NCBI GenBank assembly: GCA_963995505.1
Contig: OZ023188.1
Location: 3,100,001-3,164,000, forward strand
Length of the DNA: 64,000 nt
Direction: 5' to 3'
Source: Hypericum androsaemum
Taxonomy: Eukaryota; Streptophyta; Magnoliopsida; Malpighiales; Hypericaceae
The notes under the pieces were generated by a model, which had not been told where the DNA came from, made no database searches, and saw only the letters and a list, made by a program, of their open reading frames with translations. Positions 12,501 through 23,440 of the stretch are shown here, piece after piece. How positions within the stretch are numbered: position 1 is the first letter of the stretch; the number at the start of each line of letters is the position of its first letter. A program made the position numbers and the translations under genes.

Positions 12501-12622
12501 TAAAACAAACAAGCAGCATTCAATCAAGAATGAAAGAACGAACCAGTATGTCAGTAAGTGAGCCGTTAGTGCCAATCTCACACCCGCTGAAACCCGAACG
12601 CTGTTCCAACCACCAGGCCCCT

Positions 12623-13363
12623 CTACTCCGGCTTGCGGATACCTTCGGAACCGATACCAACGAAATCCGGCATACGATTCATGGCACAATCACCTTCCCC
12701 CACAGCCACTATTTTCATCTTCTTCTTCCTCTTCCTCCCCGCATTACAAGAACCCGCTAAGCTATTCGCGATCAAATCCATTACCTTCACCTGCAAGTCC
12801 AGCACCATCTCATTGCGCCGCAGCTCCGTCTCCATCCTCATCCGCTCCACCTCGGCCGCCACCTCCATCTTCAACTCCTCGATCTTCAAAAAGCTCTCCG
12901 CGGACATCATGATCGCCCGCGCCAACTCCTCCACCGGACCAATCGCTTCGTCCTCCGCGAAACGCCCCCTGCGATCAACCTTCACATTGTTCCCAAAGCT
13001 AGCCCTAACCCTACCGCCCAAACCAACGGGCTCGGGTTCGGGCACGGGGGTAGACCCGAAGGAGCAGATCTCCATGGAGTCGAGGAGCGGAAAGAGGTCC
13101 CAGGAGGAGGAGGAGGAGGACCGGCCGGGGTTGCGGAGGAGCCGGCGCTTCTCGTCGCGGTACCGGCGGCGGAGCTTCTCGACCTTGTGCTGGCACTGGA
13201 GGGGGCTTTTCGGCTGGACGGAGTCGGCGATGGCGGCCCAGTCCGGTGACCGGAGGCTGCCGCGGTTGACGGAGAACCACCGCTCGCGGTAGGCGACGAC
13301 GAGAGCGCGGGTCTCGTCGGCGTCCCAGCACGGAGGCGGGACCCGCTGGTTAGGGTTCCGCAT
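12623..13363 (-). CDS. Trihelix (Myb/SANT-like) transcription factor, SIP1-type
   Basis: Single-exon gene of 246 residues. Residues about 11-75 form a plant trihelix DNA-binding domain: C-W-D-x-x-E-T-R-A-L at the first helix, RSPDWAAIADSV in the second, and CQHKVEKLRRRYRDEKRR in the third helix and following basic segment. After a low-complexity linker, residues about 160-220 are a charged, coiled-coil-like helix (EELKMEVAAEVERMRMETEL), followed by the basic cluster GRKRKKKMK, a likely nuclear signal. The trihelix plus C-terminal coiled helix is the SIP1-clade layout; these are usually nuclear repressors or regulators binding GT-type elements. The start follows a TATA box by about 55 bp, and the coding part is GC-rich. 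The opposite-strand ORFs here are shadows. Confidence 0.9.
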   Translation of the reverse strand: MRNPNQRVPPPCWDADETRALVVAYRERWFSVNRGSLRSPDWAAIADSVQPKSPLQCQHKVEKLRRRYRDEKRRLLRNPGRSSSSSSWDLFPLLDSMEICSFGSTPVPEPEPVGLGGRVRASFGNNVKVDRRGRFAEDEAIGPVEELARAIMMSAESFLKIEELKMEVAAEVERMRMETELRRNEMVLDLQVKVMDLIANSLAGSCNAGRKRKKKMKIVAVGEGDCAMNRMPDFVGIGSEGIRKPE

Positions 13364-13417
13364 GTGTTAGGGTTTCGTGGGGGACAAGAGAGAAGATCAG
13401 GAGAGAGAAAGAGAGGG

Positions 13418-13424
13418 TATATAA
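13418..13424 (-). promoter_or_regulatory. TATA box of the trihelix gene
   Basis: TTATATA on the minus strand, about 55 bp before the ATG at 13363. It is flanked by GA-rich sequence typical of plant core promoters. Confidence 0.6.
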
Positions 13425-13598
13425 GGCGGTGGCGGTGGGTGGAGGCGGTAGTTGGTAACTATTTTCTTTTTTTGTTTAAGGTGATTTGGGGTTTAGTTGC
13501 TGATTTTTCCTAATTCTGCCGTTAATCAGGGGTTCTATACGGTGCGTATTGGTAGAGCGGTTGATCCTTTTTGGATCTCAAAGGCAGGATATTATTTT

Positions 13599-14972
13599 GG
13601 GCAAATTATTCTCAAGTCTCTGGTCTTTGGTCATCCGACCTTTAGGGTCCCTGATTTTTGGAAAAAGATTATCCCGTTCTTAAGTTTTGATGATAATAGA
13701 CTTTTGGGTCCTTGGAGCCGGAATATTTCATATTCTCCGACGAACTCCTACTTAAAATGACCAAAATGTCCTCCCTTGTTAAAAAAAAATTATTTTCTTC
13801 CCTTATTCCCCCATCTCCTCCTTCTCCCTGGGAATAAAAAACACCTTCCCTTTCTTCTTATTCGCTGGGAATAAAAAAATAAGTAATCAAAACTAAAATC
13901 AACAAAATACCTGAACTAAAATCAAGAACAATCAAGAAAATCATCCAGGTACCTTCGTCATCTTCTTCAATCTAAAAAAACAAACCCAACCTAAATCCAT
14001 AAAATAAAATCGTCCCTTTGGATCTGAAACCATGATAGCTAAAACATCACAATTGAAATCGAGGTCCCATCTTCGACAACCGTAGGAACCCCACTGTCGA
14101 GGTCTCTCTCTGTCTCCAAGTGAGACCCATACACACGAAGCCGGTCCCCTTCCTCCCTCTCCCCCTTTATAGAACCCACAAACAAACTTTTCTCTTACCT
14201 TTCGATCTCCAGGTCAGATCTTCTTTCTTTCTCTTTTTCTAACTATGGTTGTCACCATCGTCTCCCAGTACCTGGGGTCGTGACTGCGCTTTGATTTTAA
14301 GATGAATTATCCCAAATTTTAAAGGCTGAGCTTGAAGATGTCCTCTAATCTAGAGAACAACACCATCGACCCAGAGGACATCTTCAAGCTCCTGGTGAAC
14401 TGAAACATGAATTATCCAATCTAATTAATGCTCGATAAGTTTCAACGACAATAAAAACTAGCGCCCAGCTCCCAAATCAAAAGCAAAAGAATCCACACAC
14501 CCCCTTCGGAGAAAAGGAATCCACACATCAAATGGCCAGAAATGTAACGAGAGAATTGAATTAATTGATGACCGAACCAACATATTATTACAAAAAACTA
14601 ATCTTTCTTAGCGAAGAGGCCCCCGAGCCCAAATCCGCCGCCGCCATTCTTCTTCTTCTGGGGGACAGCAACAGAAGAGGGGCCCTTCTTGTCGGAGGTA
14701 GTGCCGGAAGTGGAACCCTTGCCTTCGACCTTCTTGAGGACGGGGTCGGTGTCGGCGATGGTTGTCGGGGAGAAAGAATTTTTTATTTTTTTAGTGGGAG
14801 AGCATTTTGGTCATTTCGAGTGGAGCTTCGTCGGAGAATATAGAATATTCCGGTTCCAGGGACCCGAGAGTCTATTATCATCAAAACTTAAAGACAGGAT
14901 AATCTTTTTCCAAAAATCAGGGACCCTAAGAGGAGGGTGACCAAAGGCCAGGGACTTGAGAATAATTTGCCC
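13599..14972. mobile_element. Mutator-type long-TIR element (MULE 1), 1.37 kb
   Basis: The left arm (13599 to about 13786) is the reverse complement of the right arm (about 14785 to 14972) over roughly 190 bp at high identity. Both termini start GGGCAAATTATTCTCAAGTC. A perfect 9-bp target-site duplication TATTATTTT flanks it at 13590-13598 and 14973-14981. Long TIRs plus a 9-bp duplication are the Mutator signature. No transposase is present, so it is non-autonomous. The interior contains a GC-rich minus-strand stretch (about 14767 to 14600) that reads as the end of a Lys/Gly-rich protein (ending [10 protein letters not shown], then stop). This could be a captured host exon; I could not identify it. 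Confidence 0.93.
14328..14391. repeat. Perfect 19-bp inverted repeat inside MULE 1
   Basis: GAGCTTGAAGATGTCCTCT (14328-14346) and its exact reverse complement (14373-14391) are separated by 26 bases. A transcript would form a strong stem-loop. The repeat seems to derive from a duplicated coding-like fragment. Confidence 0.9.
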
Positions 14973-14981
14973 TATTATTTT

Positions 14982-16021
14982 TGGTAAATTTCATAGTCGT
15001 CTATTAGGCACCAAATGCTAGTATTTTTCGGTTCAAGAATATCATTTTAGAGATTAAACAGCAGTAAATAATTATTTTACTGGGACACAATAACTCTGAA
15101 TAATTTACAAGGAAGATTGAGATTTTTCCTTTCTTCTGTTGTTGAAAAATTCCCTTTATAGAGCCCGAGTGCACGACTATCGAATTAGTCGTTTTTGTCT
15201 AGAATTCATTTCGTCCTTTTTAATAATTCATAATCAACTTCTTTTTGTAATATCCTACCCTTAGGAGAATCGAATATTCTTTTAAAGAAAGATGTCATGA
15301 ACTACTTAACGACGGGGTACATTTGGTTGACTATCAACATATTGTAATCAATGAATTGTGCGGCAATCCTGACCAAACACACCGGAGCTTCAATCGCAAT
15401 CGGAAGAAGTGAAGAAACTGCCTCAAGAGATTCAATCCAAAAAAAACCGTCCGTCTCAACAGCGTCTGTTTATAGGAGCTCTGGTTCAGAGCAGCAACTC
15501 CCTGATCAAGAAAGAGTTGGGAGTCCATGATTCCTTCAGGGAAGTCGTCCGTAAGGGATAAGCGTTTAGGGGTAGGCGGATCGACTCATCAAGTTCCCAC
15601 AAAGTCTTTTATTGAATGGCGGCTGGTTTACAAACCTGGGCTCTTTGAAATAACCATTGTTTGCAAGTTAATTCAAAAAGAAATTTAATGATTAGGCTGA
15701 AAGGCAAGATGGGCTGATAGGCTTTGTCGCGCTACAACTAAGATAATAGCCAGCTGAAAAAGGCTGCTGTTGATTTACTGAATGGAAATCCGTGTGAGAT
15801 TGGTATGGTTCATTCTTTTCAAAATCAAACCCGAGATGAAGAAGGACCTTACTGAATCAATGAATATAGAATGCCGAGTTTGTTTAAATTGCCAATATAA
15901 CGATATTGTATGATCCTATCGAAAAGATACTTTGTGATAGTCATAGTCCAAGAAAATAGTTAAATGATATCATTAGAGCAAAAAATATACTAATCACACC
16001 ACGCGACTACAAGCATAGCTT
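14982..16021. other. Intergenic stretch without a recognisable gene
   Basis: AT-rich DNA between MULE 1 and the retroposon. A minus-strand frame at 15334-15528 and the plus-strand sequence around it have no recognisable domain and carry stops in all frames beyond about 65 codons. Confidence 0.55.
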
Positions 16022-16396
16022 AAAACAGAAGCGTCCAATGAATTATCTCTTTATGTTCCGCTTCTGGCTTCTGCATTCGTTGAGGAGGTCGATCTGGTTG
16101 GTTTGCAGTAGCTTATTGCCTTTGTTGCTGCTAATTTTGCTCGCCCCGATTCAATTGTTACTGCTGTGTCAGCTCCAGGTGCAGCAGTTATGAAGGGAGT
16201 TGGTGTCGATGCGTCTATAGTCGTTGTTGAGGGTAAACTAGTTTTGCAGCAATTGTGTTCATTGTAGCATTTCGTTGCTGATGCTAGAGATGCGGAAGTA
16301 GTTGAGCAAGCCATTGGTGGGATGGTGGTTGATGTTGGTTCTGCTTCTCGTTCGCAGGATGATCTAGAGTTTCTAGCCTCAATTGGAGTGACTAAT

Positions 16397-16599
16397 TGTA
16401 AGTGGTGATTTCTTGTTGTATTGATGTCTACAGCAGAGTACATTATATAGCACAGTGTCCATGACCAACAAGGTCTCTATAACTAATAGAAGTCTATCTC
16501 TATCAACGACAGGATATATATGAGCTGAGATAACTATTGTTATCAGGCTGTTGACAGGGATTAAGCCTAATCCCATGGTTAGTACGTATCATCTTATCA
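16397..16599 (-). repeat. Full-length outer LTR (3' LTR) of the rearranged copia element
   Basis: 203-bp LTR, TG...CA in minus orientation (TGATAAGATG at 16599 reading left, ending CACTTACA at 16397). It is bordered by the CTAAT duplication. Confidence 0.9.
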
Positions 16600-17352
16600 T
16601 GCCCCCGCAAGTTGACGGGGGGACAACAGTCAACTTGGAACGCAACTCTTGAAACCGTGCACGAGGAAGGGGCTTGGTAAGAATGTCGGCGACTTGATCC
16701 TTGCCAGAGATATAACAGACACGCATGCGGCCATTGGCAACTCGCTCACGCACAAAATGAAAATCGATTTCCATGTGTTTAGACCGCTGATGAAACATGG
16801 GATTAGCGGCAAGATACGTGGCACCCAAATTATCACACCAGAGAGTGGGAGCTCGAGCACACGGGAGACCTATTTCGCCAAGTAAGGATTGAAGCCATAT
16901 GATTTCAGAGGCCACCGTAGCAAGAGCCCTGTATTCAGCTTCAGTGGAAGACCGGGAGACTGAACGCTGCTTGCGAGAGGTCCAAGAGATAAGATTGGAA
17001 CCGAGAAAGATAGCATATCCAGTCGTAGAACGACGATCAAGAGGGCAACTTGCCCAGTCAGCATCAGAGTACCCGGATATGGAATGATCAGTAGACGACC
17101 GTAAAAGCAAGCCGTAGTGCGGAGTACCTTGCAAGTAGCGAAGTATCCGCTTGACCGCTGCCCATTGCTCCGGACTGGGATTGTGCATAAACTGGGATGC
17201 ACGATTAACGGCAAAGATAATTTCTGGGCGAGTGACACCCAAATACTTCAAAGACCCGACAACCTGCCGGTACAATGCAGAGTCACAGTCATCTTGATTG
17301 ACCTGTTCAGATGTGGATACTGCCGCAGGAGTGGCCAAAGTGTTGCAAGTTG
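16600..17352 (-). pseudogene. Copia RNase H and RT C-terminal part
   Basis: The frame contains YRQVVGSLKYLGVTRPEI, SGYSDADWASCPLDRRSTTGY, SRSSTEAEYRALA, LWCDNLGATYLAANP and ADILTKPLPR, the standard order of copia RNase H. It is open to its natural stop at 16589. The upstream part of the same frame, beyond about 17352 (up to 17668), is antisense of the RT-linker piece and marks the inversion junction. Confidence 0.9.
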
Positions 17353-17359
17353 TCATCAT

Positions 17360-18448
17360 AGCTGGTGTGCCAGTATCCAGTATCCCTGTGGACTCCTCGC
17401 CTGAGGAACCCATTGACTTTTTCTTAGGCCAGATCGGCCCATCTCGGCCCTTATCTTCCAATGGCCTGCCTGAGCTAATATCCCCAAGTGGCCCGCCCTC
17501 TGGTGGGCCTTCACCATCGGGCCTCACCATTGAGGAGCTCACTACTCCATCCACTGAGCCCACAGCCAACGGGCCGCCCTTAGATCCTCTTGGGCCCACG
17601 GATTCAACTGGGCCTACTCCTTCAAACACTGCTGCACCGCTAAAAGTGTACCAACAGAGGAAGGGCACTAATCATCCAAGCAATGTATCGCCTGTAGAGA
17701 TTGGCATCATCTCTGTATCGTCGTCTGAGCCAGCTCTCCCACCTACCACACATACAATGAAGACTCGGTCCAAAACAGGCAAGCTGCCCAAACCGAAGTC
17801 TAATCTGGCCGTTGTTTCGGACCCGCCAACTTGTCATTCTAAAGCTATCAAAGACCCAAAGTGGCGACAGGCTATGGCTGAAGAAATAACTGCTCTATTG
17901 CATAATGGCACATGGATCCTAGTCCCTCCAAATGCCAGATTTAAAGTGCTCGGGAACAAATGGGTTTTTCGAGTCAAGCAAAATGCTGATGGTTCAATCG
18001 CCCGCTACAAAGCGAGGCTCATTGCTAAAGGATTTCAACAACGTCCTGGATTGGATTTCAATGAAACCTATAGTCCTGTTATCAAGCCAGCTACTATCCG
18101 GCTCATTCTTTCCCTCGCGGTTGCTGGTAATTGGCCAATCAGGCAACTCGATGTCTCTAACGCTTTCCTGCATGGTACTCTTTCGGAGAATGTCTATATG
18201 CAACAGCCTCCTGGGTTTGTGGATCCCGACCGCCCTCGCCATGTCTGTAAGTTATTAAAGTCTCTTTATGGCTTGAAACAGGCCCCAAGAGCATGGTTCC
18301 ATTATCTTCATGATGCGCTTTGCCAGTTTGGCTTCCGTGGGTCTCAAACAGATAGTTCTCTATTCTTTTATCGCCATGGTCGTATATGCATCTTCCTTCT
18401 TGTATACGTTGATGATATACTTGTTACTGGGAATCATTCTGCCCTGTT
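17360..18448 (+). pseudogene. Copia reverse transcriptase fragment, inverted relative to its RNase H
   Basis: Contains the integrase-RT linker, then WRQAMAEEI, NGTWILVPP, KWVFRVKQNADGSIARYKAR, QLDVSNAFLHGTL, SLYGLKQAPRAW and the catalytic YVDD box (LVYVDDILVTGN). It breaks at 18448 within RT and joins an LTR through the short shared sequence GGCT. The ORF upstream of about 17360 is antisense of RNase H. Confidence 0.88.
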
Positions 18449-18619
18449 GGCTTAATCCCTGTCAACAGCCTGATAACAATAGTTATCTCAGCTCATGTAT
18501 ATCCTGTCGTTGATAGAGATAGACTTCTATTAGTTATAGAGACCTTGTTGGTCATGGACACTGTGCTATATAATGTACTCTACTGTAGACATCAATACAA
18601 CAAGAAATCACCACTTATA
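18449..18619 (+). repeat. Internal copia LTR in opposite orientation
   Basis: 171 bp homologous to LTR positions 33 to the end, in plus orientation, followed immediately by the primer binding site TGGTATCAGAGC at 18620-18631. Its 5' end is cut at the junction with the RT fragment. Confidence 0.88.
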
Positions 18620-18701
18620 TGGTATCAGAGCCTCCCTTGCTCATACGGGCTATTTTTCTCTGATCCTTCCTTGAGTTTTCTCTTCTCGTCGAGTCATAAA
18701 C

Positions 18702-20997
18702 ATGTCTTCTTCTTAATCCCAGGCCACTCAGCCACTCCTCACTCCCGTCCTCCACTTCTCACAAAAACTTACAGCCGATAACTACCTGTTATGGCGTCTT
18801 CAGTTGGAGCCTGTGCTCTGTGGTCATGGATTGTTTCACCATGTTGAAGGTCCTTCTCGAGAACCCTCTCCCACTCTTGCTGCTACTCCATCCTCCACTG
18901 TTGATGACGGATCTGTTGATGCTGATGCTGCTCTTCCTCCCAATCCGGAGTATGAACCATGGTACCAGGATAACCAAAAGATCCTCTCATGGATCACTTT
19001 TTCGGTCTCGACTGCTCTCCTGCCATAAGTTGTTGGCTGTCGCTCAGCGCGTGAGGCATGGCAATGCCTCACGCGAGTCTATGCTTCGACTTCCTGCGCC
19101 AATATTAAGCGTTTGAGAAATCTGATCGGTGCTCTCAAGAAAGGGACCGACTCAAATAATGCTTACCTCCTGAAAGCCAAGACCTATGTCGGCCAGTTGT
19201 TGGCACTTGGCCATATGATGTCTGATGATGAGATTGTTGAGCACGTCCTCAATGGGTTGCCTGAGGAGTATCGACCCTTTGTGTGGAACATCGAGTCTCG
19301 CCTTGACCCTGTGCAACTCGATGATCTCCACGCGCAGCTTCTTAGTGAGGAGATGAATCTCCAGCGTTTTGAAACTGCAGCCAGTTAGCTGGTCCCATCG
19401 GTTAATTATGGTACTCGCACTGGGGGCTCCAGCAGTCGCGGGGGTGGGCGACGTGGTGGTCGTGGTAACGGCGGTCGCTGTGGTCGCTTTTCTGAGGGGC
19501 GTGGTGGCTCAGATGGCGGCTACAATGGCTCCTTTGGAGGCCATGATTTCTACCCTAGCAGTGGCAATTCACATGGGCCCAGAATTTTGGGGAGCCGCCC
19601 TAAAACTGATTCAGGCCGTGGGCCTTCTTATGGCCCAATAACTGACTCTGAGATCCAATGTCACAATTATCGTGGCTTTGGACATATTTCTCGTGACTGT
19701 CCTTCGACTCGACGTTCTGGCCGTCCCCACCCACAGGCTCATCATGCTTCCTCTCCGAGAGACTCTCACTGGATACTGGATTCTGGCACCACCCATCACC
19801 TTACTTTGGATCTTGGAAATTTAGCAATCCACTCCGAGTACTCCGGTCCGGACGAGGTCACCTTTGGTAATGGACAAACCTTACCCATTTCTTCTACTAG
19901 TCGTGTCTTCTTTCCTTTGTCTCATTCCCAGTTGTCATTATCTAACGTATTACACGTTCCCCGTGCTAAACATAATCTGGTCTCACTAAGTGCTCTAACC
20001 CGTGATAACCCCGTAATCGTTAAGTTTGTTGGTGATACTTTTGTTGTTAAGGACCAGGTCTCGAAGGCGGTGCTCCATCAAGGCCGGAGTAACAATGGGC
20101 TTTATTCCATTCCCATACATCTGCGTCAACCTCAAGTGCACTTTGCGTCGTCTGTTCCCTCCCTCGATGTGTGGCATCAGCGTCTTGGCCATGCTGGTCT
20201 GTCGGTCGTCAAGGCTGCACTCCGCTCGCAGTCTATTTCCTTTTCTAATAATCATTTGTCTAGTATTTGTCATGGTTGCAGTGTTGGCAAGATTCACAAG
20301 TTGCCTTTTTCTGTCTCTTCCTTTCATGCGTCTGGACCATTAGACTTAATTTGTAGTGATGTGTGGGGTCCATTACCAGTTAAATCCTTTGATGGTTTTC
20401 GTTATTATGTCATTTTCTATGATCACTATAGTAAGTTTGTCTGGCTTTACTTTCTGCATCGCAAATCTGAGCTGCTCGCTGTGTTTCACCAATTTCGTAC
20501 CCACGTTGAGAAATTTTTCAATCGACCCATTAAATATTTCCAATCAGACTGGGGTGGGGAATACCAAGCTCTCACCAAGCATTTATCCGACCAAGGCATT
20601 GAACACCGAGTGTCCTGTCCCTACACACCTGAGCAAAATGGGTGCGCTGAACGAAAGCATAGGCATGTGGTCGAAACCGGGCTCGCCATCTTACACCAAG
20701 CCGCAATACCTCTCAAATTTTGGACACTGATTTTTGAATCCGCCTCTTATGTTATTAATCGTTTGCCCACACCTCTCCTCCATAATTCTTCGCCTTATGC
20801 TACATTATTTGGTGCTCATCCTGACATATCACACCTACGGGTCATTGGTTGTTTATGTTACCCTTGGCTCCGTCCACTAACAAAACATAAATTGCAGCCG
20901 AGATCATCCCCATGTGTCTTTATGGGGTACAGCAAGCAGCACAAGGGTTACCGATGCTATGATCTAGTTTCCTCTCGTGTCTATATTTCCCATCATG
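18702..20997 (+). pseudogene. Copia Gag-protease-integrase, with nonsense codons
   Basis: One continuous frame from the ATG at 18702 with three stops (18714-18716, 19026-19028, 19386-19388). Order: Gag helical region (LRNLIGALKKGT, HVLNGLPEEY), Gly/Arg-rich spacer, zinc knuckle C-x2-C-x4-H-x4-C (CHNYRGFGHISRDC), protease WILDSGTTHHLT, pre-integrase HQRLGHAG...CHGCSVGK, and an integrase core with SDVWGP, SDWGGEY and PYTPEQNGCAERKHR. The frame ends where integrase (YISHHV) is joined to the right LTR. Confidence 0.9.
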
Positions 20998-20998
20998 T

Positions 20999-21167
20999 CA
21001 GCAGAGTACATTATATAGCACAGTGTCCATGACCAACAAGGTCTCTATAACTAATAGAAGTCTATCTCTATCAACGACAGGATATACATGAGCTGAGATA
21101 ACTATTGTTATCAGGCTGTTGACAGGGATTAAGCCTAATCCCATGGTTAGTACGTATCATCTTATCA
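20999..21167 (-). repeat. Partial outer LTR (5' side) of the rearranged copia element
   Basis: 169 bp of LTR in minus orientation. It lacks about 34 bp at the end that should touch the primer binding site and is fused to integrase sequence through short shared bases (GCAGAG region). The CTAAT duplication follows. Confidence 0.88.
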
Positions 21168-21915
21168 CTAATTTGTAGCATAATGGCTAGTGATTCGATC
21201 TTACAGTCAAGGCTTTCACCTGTTTTGGATCGGCCCCTCCAGTTTCCAAGAGGAATAAGAGGAAGTCTTTGCTGATGACTCCGATAAGATCTAGTTGCTG
21301 GGTTCGAAAATTCACCGCTAAAGTGGCCGCCCTCGAGATGTTCCCTTCGAGGAACCATTGTCCCCGATGGAGCCTCTTCCGGTGCAAAGCCTATGCTCGA
21401 TTATGTCAAACATGGAGAAAATGGACGACGATGCTCTTTGGGAGGAGCTAACACCCGAGGCTTGGCGTTTGGCGATCCTAGCGGACTTTTTTTGGGAAGA
21501 AGATGCCTCCTCCATCCTTATGGAAATTAAGGCTGCTGCTCGAGGGCCTGTCCGCTTAAGCCCGTTTGATCCTCACTAATCATGGTGAGTTTGCTAGATG
21601 GGATGCATATGAGAGGATGAAGCTTCGTGGTGTGAAGGTCAACCATGACTCTCCTTGAAGTTTGGTGCAGGCTTATTTTTGACTTTTGGTGTTTTCGGGG
21701 CCAAAATCTTGGGTTATGTAATTGTGATTTTTTGGGACATGTACTAACGCTCTAATACCCAAATATCTAATATTTTTGGTGCCGCTTGGTATAAATAATT
21801 TTGGTATTTTTTTTATGTGATAATACAATTTTATTTATAAAAAAACAGAAGCGTCCATTGCTTCTCTATTCTCTTCCTTATTTATACATTATGGAATCTG
21901 AAATTGCATTGCGTT

Positions 21916-23389
21916 TTAACATCCAGCAGGGTTCAGCTTTCCAGAAATCTGGGGCTTGACATTGATACACTGGGATGCTGCAGTCCCCGCGGTTCCGATG
22001 TAGGCGAGGTCGATGTCTTCGAGCGCGACGTTCTCGCAGGGGATACCGCTGCTGCATTTAAGCTGGACGGCCATCGGAGTCGTGGAGGTTCCCGTTATGT
22101 GCCTGAAGCTCACATTGCTGATCTTCACCTTTGATGGCAGCTAAACAGAGGAAAAGTTGCAGAGCTTTTAGCAGCTAAAGGTCGAGTATTGTCGAATTCG
22201 TTGTAGTGATACGTACCTTGGCGTTGCATTGGTTCCAAGGGCAGTAGACTTGATCGATGATGATCGGATTCGCGACGTTGTCCATGATCACATCCTCGAA
22301 GTGCATATCGGTAGCTGTTCCGCCCTGCATTGCGGGCCACGTCTTGATCCTCACCCCGTTATCTGTACCCGAGAGAGTGCAATTGGTAACGAAAATTCCT
22401 GACACAGGTTCCTCGTTCGGATACTTCCCCAGGCTCCCGATGCTGATCCCGTGGCCCGGTCCGCACGTCACCCTCGTGATCCTGATCTGCTCGGATCCGT
22501 CCCCGAGGGAGATGCAGTCGTCACCGGTCCCGATATTCGTGTCGGTGATGTTGACCCCGCTAGACCGACCGATGTGTATCCCGTCTGTGTTGATGCTGGT
22601 CTTAGGAGCTGAGACCGTGAAGTGCTGGAACGTGAAGTTCTTGGCCCCCAGGAGGTTGACGTGGAAATTCTTGCTGTCGATTGATGACACATCTTTGACT
22701 AATGCGTTTGTAAGAAAATTGAACCTCAGGTTCTGACCACCACCAACAATTGTAACACGTTACATTAAAATAATACAAAAAAATTGTGAGTAGCCCAAGT
22801 TAATTATAACATCTGAGGTCTTACCACAGCAAGTGATTTGCACTTTCTGTTCTTCCCGCAATCGTTTTGGGTCCAAGCTGATTGGCCTTGACCATTAAAT
22901 GATCCAGTTCCGGTCAACGAGAATTGATCAATGTACTTGAAAGTGATCCAACTGTCGCCGGAGATCGTCGCCGGAGCCTTAACTTCGCCTTGGACGTGAA
23001 CCTCGATTGCAGCTTTGCATGGACCCGCCAAAGCTACCACGCCTAACGAGTAACATCCTCTTGGAATTAGCACCTGGCTCGGGGTCGTCGCTGCACAAGC
23101 TTCTGTCCAGGCTTCTGTTAATGCCTGTCACCATCGGTATCAAATGTAATTAGCTAACCCGTGAAATTTCTTTATTTTTTTAAATCGTCCTGAAGATTAC
23201 GATTCAGGTATATATTTTCAAAATCGTAACCGAAGACTCCATAACCGTGGCATATACCTTACTAATATCCGACCCATCGGCTTTGGCGCCATACTTGGTC
23301 ACATCAAAAACTGTTGATTGGGCGGTAACCAACAACAACGATGCCAATACGGCTGAGAAGCACAATTTCAAATGTTCCATTTTTTTCAA
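21916..23389 (-). CDS. Polygalacturonase (GH28), secreted; exo-type likely
   Basis: Hydrolyses pectin (polygalacturonan) in the cell wall. Four exons: 23258-23389, 22825-23124, 22217-22732 and 21916-22128, all introns phase 0 and GT-AG, giving 386 residues. Residues 1 to about 24 are a signal peptide (hydrophobic SAVLASLLLVTAQ). All GH28 catalytic motifs are present: NTDG at about 192-195, G-DD at about 214-216, GHGISIGS with the catalytic His at about 238, and RIK at about 272-274. Length, the short N-terminus after the signal (VFDVTKYGAKADG) and the motif context resemble the pollen-type exopolygalacturonase clade; that sub-assignment is inference. The gene looks intact. A retroposon sits about 60 bp beyond the stop. 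Confidence 0.95.
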
Positions 23390-23430
23390 GTTGTGTCTCT
23401 TTTTTCTGTTTGGTAATGAATAAATGTGAT

Positions 23431-23440
23431 CCTTTTATAA
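23431..23440 (-). promoter_or_regulatory. TATA box of the polygalacturonase gene
   Basis: TTATAAAAGG on the minus strand, about 45 bp before the ATG at 23389. Confidence 0.65.

Larger units (their letters stand above)
16397..21167 (-). mobile_element. Rearranged Ty1-copia element with an inverted, permuted interior
   Basis: The outer borders are those of a minus-strand element: a full LTR at 16397-16599 and a partial LTR at 20999-21167, both in minus orientation, a purine-rich tract GGGGGC just inside 16599, and a 5-bp duplication CTAAT at 16392-16396 and 21168-21172. RNase H (16600 to about 17350) is minus as expected. The rest is reversed: an RT segment (about 17360-18448, plus), an internal plus-oriented LTR lacking its first 32 bp (18449-18619), a primer site TGGTATCAGAGC, then Gag-protease-integrase (plus) up to 20998, fused to the right LTR. 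About 100 residues of RT are lost between the RT and RNase H pieces. The LTR copies differ at only one or two positions, so the event is young. Confidence 0.88.
16038..21841 (+). mobile_element. Non-LTR-like retroposon, split by a nested copia element
   Basis: A 16-bp direct repeat AAAACAGAAGCGTCCA sits at 16022-16037 and 21842-21857. The insert ends in an A-rich tail (TTTATTTATAAAAAA) directly before the right copy, as expected of target-primed retroposition. Without the nested copia element and its duplication, the insert is about 1.03 kb. The left part reads as a partly open frame with stops (VTAVSAPGAAVMKG...). The right part has an open stretch with EELTPEAW and FFWEEDASSILMEIKAAARG (about 21430-21579). 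A second copy of that last stretch occurs at about 34010-34130. No reverse transcriptase is visible, so it is 5'-truncated or non-autonomous. It landed about 60 bp beyond the polygalacturonase stop codon. Confidence 0.65.

Noticed and set aside
12633..13331. Long ORFs on the plus strand and in a second minus frame over the trihelix gene
   Set aside because: They are shadows of a GC-rich coding region; only the minus frame 12623-13363 shows a conserved domain.
17298..18455. A 385-codon plus ORF and the overlapping 359-codon minus ORF (16589-17668) as two complete genes
   Set aside because: Each crosses the inversion junction near 17350; one half of each is the antisense of the other's real retroelement domain.
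22257..22736. 159-codon plus ORF within the polygalacturonase gene
   Set aside because: Antisense to exon 3, which carries the GH28 catalytic motifs in the correct order.
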